Of a DNA stretch of 64,000 nt, positions 59,480 through 64,000 are shown piece after piece. Both the position numbers and the translations under genes were made by a program. Numbering within the stretch: the first letter of the stretch is position 1; each line of letters starts with the position of its first letter. A model generated the notes under the pieces. It was not told where the DNA came from, searched no databases, and worked only from the letters and a program-made list of their open reading frames with translations. The stretch comes from Prorocentrum cordatum (taxonomy: Eukaryota; Sar; Dinophyceae; Prorocentrales; Prorocentraceae). Where the stretch lies: positions 42,501 to 106,500 of the forward strand of contig CAUYUJ010021681.1 of NCBI GenBank assembly GCA_963575745.1. The letters run 5' to 3'.

Positions 59480-61300
59480 TGGTCGCCACCCCGTTTGGGG
59501 GCCCCCGACCCTCGCGGCACCTGCAACAACTTCTGCGCGCCCGGCATCTCCCGTTCGTTGTGCGGCTTCCTATCGAAATGCCTGAAGATCAGGAAGTTCC
59601 CCCGCCTCCGCGCCCGCGCCATGGCGACGCGAGTGGACATCCAACTCACGCAGCGCCCTCGCCCCAGACCGCTATAACTGCGGCCATTGTCCGCCCTTGC
59701 GCGGCGTGCGCCGTCACTGCCAACGCTAGCGCAATCATCATGAACTGCGTGCGTTTCACGCTGGATACTGGATGCTTCCGATGCCCGCCCGAGAACCACT
59801 GCCGCCCTTTCGATGGAAAGATCGGATGCAGACCCGGCTCCCGGCCAGGCAAATACCACTCCTTCGTGTGAATGTCCAACACAATCAATTGGGCAAGTGC
59901 AACAAGACTTCCTCGTCTTCATCTCCAACGACCTCCTCCTCGCGCAACGCTCATCCATGGGTCGTCGCTGCGCGCCCCCGCAACAGCTGCTTCCTCGACC
60001 GATCCAACGTGGTCGGCCAAAGCTGCGGGCATCTCTCTCGCCGGAGGCAACCGCCCAGGCAAGCTTGCGCGCTCCGCGTCGCGGTGCCCCAGCCATCGAA
60101 CGTTGTCCTCCACCGTGCACGGCCGCCACTGTTCCCCGCTGTGGCTTGGGCGATCTCTGGCTGCGACCCAGAGCAGGCTGTCCCCCGCGTTCCCTGGCTC
60201 ACTGCGCAGCTTTTTGCTTGCCGGCGTGGCAACGAATGTCTCGATGTGCAAAAATCGCGACGGCTCCAAGAAATCTCTCCTCCCGAAATCGCGCGTCTCC
60301 CGGCGACGTCGCGACAGGCTGTCTCTCCTCTCGCTCCACTTTGCACTTCTCACGCTCAAGCCCGTCATGCTTCACAATGACCTCGGCGCCCCTTGCGCAG
60401 CGCGCGCCCCCGCGCAACGATGCGCCGTTCACCCGCGACCCCAGAACATCCGTCGGCCTGCCGTGCAAAAAATTGCGCGAACGTTCAGTCACCTCTCCGC
60501 GGCGAAACTCGCCCTGCACTCCAAGAAACCAATCGCCCTGGTCCTCCGGGCGCCTGCGCTCCAACAACTCCGTCAATCCCTGAGCCGCCCCTTCGCGCCC
60601 CGCACCCCAACAGACGTGCTGCCCGCGGTCCTCCGCGGCACCTGGCGCGCACTTCCTCGCGTTTTTCAGACGCGACGTGGGCAGCGCATTAATGGGCGCC
60701 CCCGACGGCGGCTCCAATTGGTAGGCATCCCCGCGTATTAACACATTCACGCCCCCGAAAGTCCTATCCACGCCGCGTCCGCCTACCTAGTCTTCACTTG
60801 CAGCTGACATTCACGAACGCAGGTGCGAGTCGAGCTCTGCTAGGATGCTCGCGCTCACCATGCTCACTTCACCCACTATCAACCACGTCCATTGTGACAT
60901 GCGCTGAGCGGCCAGTTCCTTCTTCGTCTTCTTCTTGGACTCTGCGCTCGCATCGCCCCCCGCACTCGGCGCCTTCGTTTTGCTCGCACCGATGCCAAAT
61001 GCACTGTGGATTGGATTCCCGTCAATCGCAGACGCGTTCGTAGCCTGCAAAACTGCCGCCTGGAAATCTATGCCGCGCGTCCACCCCATCTCTTCCCCGG
61101 ACAATTCTCGCCGGATTTTGTCGATGACCGAACTCTTCCCTGTCCCCGGTGCCACCATGTAACACGCACATGAGAGGCCCCATATCAGAACGACCCTTGC
61201 CTGGCCTCTTGCCGATCGCGGAACCCGCGAACTCCTGCGCCGACACCCGATCTGCCACCTTCTCAACGACACCACCCTGTCCAGCGTTCAACCCGCCCTC
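59480..61300 (-). pseudogene. Helitron-like Pif1 helicase domain, inactivated
   Basis: The helicase would unwind DNA during rolling-circle transposition. Motifs in order on the minus strand: Walker A APGTGKSSVI near 61127-61160 (reached only by a one-base frame change from LMCVLHGG); motif II WTWLIVGEVSMVSASILAEL near 60870, with Gly replacing the Walker-B Asp; then, in one frame across a TGA and a TAG, RTFGGVNVLIRGDAYQLEPP (motif III, near 60700); ERSRNFLHGRPTDV; motif V LAVTAHAAQGRTMAAVI near 59690-59720; and motif VI near 59570-59645 (STRV...RRRGNFLIFRHFDR). All six lie in the expected order over about 1.8 kb. The lesions show the copy is dead. Confidence 0.8.
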
Positions 61301-61516
61301 CGCGAGCCCGTTTCTCCACTTCTGCACGCTGGACGGCGTCGCTATTTTCCCCGCGACCACCTCTCGGGCACCCTCCGCTTCAGCCGCGCCGCTGCCTCCT
61401 GCGGATCCCGACGCCGCGGCCGCCGCCATCGCCCTCTGCACTGCCGCGTCGCCCCACTTCAACGCGCCGCCCCTGGCTCGCTTCAAGCGCTTTCTGCTCT
61501 TCCGATTGTTGTCCTC

Positions 61517-62374
61517 TCACCACGCGGCGTCGCCCCTTGCCGTGACCCCCCGACTTATTTCCTTGTCGCACTCCGCATTTGCGTTTACCCACCTGTCCGC
61601 TTTCTCCATGGAAATACCCCCCACGTGCGTCTTCCGCCTGGTAGCCGCATCGACACTGCCAGGGTCAGGCTCTTCGTCGCTGTACAGATCGTCCTCGCGC
61701 TTCGCGAGGTCTCCCTCCGCGACTGGCCGCAAGTCTACCACGCCCATGTAGTTCTGCACGTTTCTCTTTGTCTCCTCACACGGCATGCCTTTCTTCAACA
61801 ACTCTGAGGACGTCTCCGCCCACGTGCCCTGCGCTCCGCGGATATCCCGCAGGCGCGGCACTCCGCAGTCGACGTCGTCACACAGCGTGAGCGCCCGAAG
61901 ATAGACCGTCAACAAGAGCCCGTTCCTATCCTTCTCCCCAGCCCCGCGTTTGGGCTGCGGCGCCCCATGAAAAAAACTCGGGTTCCTTGGGCGCCCGCGC
62001 GCGCCCCGGAGTTTCCACGTCTGGAACCCCCCCCTTCCTTGACCGCGTAATCCACTCCAGCTCTCGGCTGGGCCCCCACCTGCGCCCCGCCTTCGCCTGT
62101 TCCCGCTCTCTCCTGGTCTGCTTCCGGACCCTTCCGGATCCCAGACAGTGTCAGCTCCGCCTGGTACGCATTGCTGGCCGCGGCCGACATCTCCGCTCGG
62201 CTGTGCGGACATGCCGCCAGCTCTACGCGACATTATCGCAATAATTCGCACCAAGAAAGATGTGCCAATTCCGGCGCGGCAGGGGCGCCCACTGGGCGCA
62301 TGCCATACATGCGCGCGGACTCTTCGAAACAATTCGAACCTTCTTCGGCCCTTCTCACTTGTCCGCTCCGACAA
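61517..62374 (-). pseudogene. Helitron-like protein: region before the helicase
   Basis: An open frame of 285 residues. From about 61960 downward it reads as good protein: LLTVYLRALTLCDDVDCGVP-RLRDIRGAQGTWAETSSELL, KKGMPCEETKRNVQNYMGVV, EGDLAKREDDLYSDEEPDPG and VGGISMEKADRWVNANAECDK. The N-terminal third is low in complexity and probably out of frame. It lies between the Cys/His-rich N-terminal part and the helicase, where a Rep (HUH endonuclease) domain would be expected in a Helitron, but I could not identify an HUH motif. Confidence 0.55.
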
Positions 62375-63663
62375 TCCCCGACGCTGCCACGGCGACGCCG
62401 CCCCCGTCTGCGCGGGGCCGCTCCGACGTGCGCACTGCTTCTACTCCCGGGATCATGGCTGTCTTCGCAGTCTTGATACTGTCGGCACAGGGCGCGTCTC
62501 CCGGGCCCCTGCGCGCTCGCAAGTTCGCACTTTCCTGCGCCGACCGCGCCGCGCCTCTCCCGTGCATGTCACTGAGAAACCTCTTCATGTGCCTGTTCGC
62601 TCGGTGCGCCGCGGTCTTGTCCTTTGTTTGCTCCGCCAGCGCGTGGTGGCCCTTTTTCTGATCCCCCTCCCCTCGTTGAACGACGGGGCGCGCCGCTTGC
62701 GCGGATAGTCCGCCGCGCACGCCGCCGCTGCATGCCGCGCTCGCTGCGCTGCAAACGCCGCGTCCGTGGGCCGATCCGTTTCCCGGCACCGCTCTTGGCA
62801 AGCAGAGCTCCTCGCGTGGCCTCCGTCGCCGGGCACCTGTGCTGGATCTGTAGATGGCTGTTGCAATTCAACCCTGCCGCGCCGCTTAGCATCGCAGGCA
62901 GCGTGCCGTCCAGATGCCACTCGTTCATGGGCCCGCGCAACCTGCCGCGTTCCCCCCCTGCCCAGGGCATGTCGCGCGTTCTCGAAAACCCGCGGCACAA
63001 TTCCACTGCGCGATATATCCACCACGTCGCGCGGGGGAAAAAACTTCTACACTGCGTCGCGTCGTCTTTCCTCTGACAATGCGCCAACGGCGCCACGCGC
63101 TGCAAATTCTCATTCCACTTGTGCACGTGATTATGTCGAAACTCCTGCCCCTTCTGCACCCAGGCGCCAAGGTGCTCATGCAGCCGCGTTCGGCCTTCCT
63201 CGCTTACATTATTCCCCTTGCCTGTTCCCTCAGCGGCGGGCGCGCCTCCTACCGCCGCCCCCAACCCTTTCGTCTGGCCGCTGTGTAAATACTCCGGCGC
63301 CGCGACCTAATCCGTCGTCTCGCGATGCGTGGGCCACGCCTTTCCCACGGCCGCTTTCCTCTCCCTCCATCCTTCTACGTCAACGTGCTCCTGACGACTC
63401 GCGTTCCTCTTGTGCCTCTTGTGCTCCTCAAACAGTCCCGTCAGCACGTCTGTCGGCAATTGCAAAGGCTCGTACAGCCAACTGCGCTGGCGCTGACACT
63501 GCACGCGGACTTGCACGTGCGATTGCTGACATCCAGCCGACTTCTGTGCTTCAATGCTGCCGTGCACCCCGCCCACGCGACCCGAACTCCCGCCCGCCGC
63601 CGTCGCGTTGCTGTCCAGCAAGTCCACGCGCTCACAATCTGGGCACCTCGAACCATACCGCAC
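62355..63663 (-). pseudogene. Helitron-like protein: Cys/His-rich N-terminal region
   Basis: Frame 63307-63663 starts MRYGSRCPDCERVDLLDSNA (a Cys pair), and frame 62569-63264 has HNHVHKWNENLQRVAPLAHC-QRKDDATQCRSFFPRATWW (an H-x-H-x-H...H-C...C cluster), AMLSGAAGLNCNSHLQIQHR. Frame 62355-62801 adds HRANRHMKRFLSDMHGRGAA-RSAQESANLRA. This order is typical of the N-terminal part of Helitron-like proteins as I know them from dinoflagellates. At least two frame changes are needed. The start at 63663 is an ATG with no visible upstream support. Confidence 0.65.
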
Positions 63664-63910
63664 GCCCAGAATGCATTCGGATACCAGGCCAGCTACGACC
63701 CGAAACCCATCAGCGCCCGCCAGCGGGCCCCGAGCTAGAACTGCCCCTCTCTCACCCGACGCGGGAGCGGCATCTGCCTACGTCGCCGCAGGCACTGCGA
63801 TGCCCACCTCGCCCTCGCCCCCCACCACCTCTGCGGCCATTCCGCCCTCCCCCGCAGGGTTCGCGCCAATCCCCCGCCACTGCGCCCCCCGATGCGCCCC
63901 GTCGCTGCAT
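63664..63910. other. Pro/Cys-codon-rich non-coding flank of the Helitron-like element
   Basis: Pyrimidine-rich CGCCCTCCCCC-type sequence. No further motif recognised, and the element's 5' terminus could not be placed. Confidence 0.3.
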
Positions 63911-63912
63911 GG

Positions 63913-63918
63913 GAAGGA

Positions 63919-64000
<82 letters not shown>
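63913..64000. repeat. (GA)n microsatellite reaching the window end
   Basis: An uninterrupted GA run of at least 80 bases beginning after GGAAGGAAGAGAAGA and cut off by the window edge. Confidence 0.97.

Noticed and set aside
61022-61486. An independent small gene upstream of the helicase
   Set aside because: It contains LMCVLHGGTG, the out-of-frame start of the helicase Walker A loop, so it is a fragment of the same decayed protein.

Overview
The window looks like nuclear DNA of a GC-rich, repeat-rich eukaryote, most probably a dinoflagellate (about 0.7 confident). This rests on three things. Three classes of mobile element resemble those I associate with dinoflagellate genomes: a LINE with an unusual Cys-rich tail after RNase H, a DIRS-like reverse transcriptase/RNase H/tyrosine recombinase element, and a Helitron-like Pif1 helicase followed by Cys-rich modules. 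A candidate GC-AG intron is bounded by a short direct repeat. Triplet microsatellites are very abundant. I see no bacterial-style operon, no rRNA or tRNA gene and no confident single-copy host gene. The longest open frames are artefacts of GGA, CA/CG or minisatellite arrays.

Layout. 0-7.7 kb: a LINE on the minus strand (1.2-5.85 kb) lying between two long GGA arrays. 7.7-30 kb: a mosaic of short inverted-repeat (MITE-like) elements, fold-back elements, minisatellites and GGA, CAT, GA and TA arrays, plus a small LINE remnant at 17.1-17.8 kb. 30-33.2 kb: the C-terminal half of a Pif1/RecD-like helicase, cut off at its N-terminal side by a 90-bp tandem array. 33-48 kb: more inverted-repeat elements, several nested in each other, a 1.5-kb alternating CA/CG tract (37.0-38.5 kb), CCAAGAGGCCCC minisatellites and a large fold-back with a CCACTGTCCC core. 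48.9-54.9 kb: a decayed DIRS-like retroelement on the minus strand. 54.9-55.8 kb: a 112-bp tandem array. 57.9-63.7 kb: a decayed Helitron-like element on the minus strand. The window ends in a GA array.

The most interesting signal is the set of short elements rather than any gene. More than a dozen families with terminal inverted repeats (TIRs) occur, mostly 110-210 bp long. Four families share TIR ends beginning 5'-TCGGG, and in three of these the flanking 5-bp target duplications, nested insertions or even the empty target site can be read directly. One family carries a GGA/TCC microsatellite as its core between conserved arms. Another consists of palindromic arms around a GCATCGGCGATG-type core, with seven copies. 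Together they suggest that much of the simple repeat content here was carried or seeded by mobile elements. No autonomous transposase for these short families is visible in the window.
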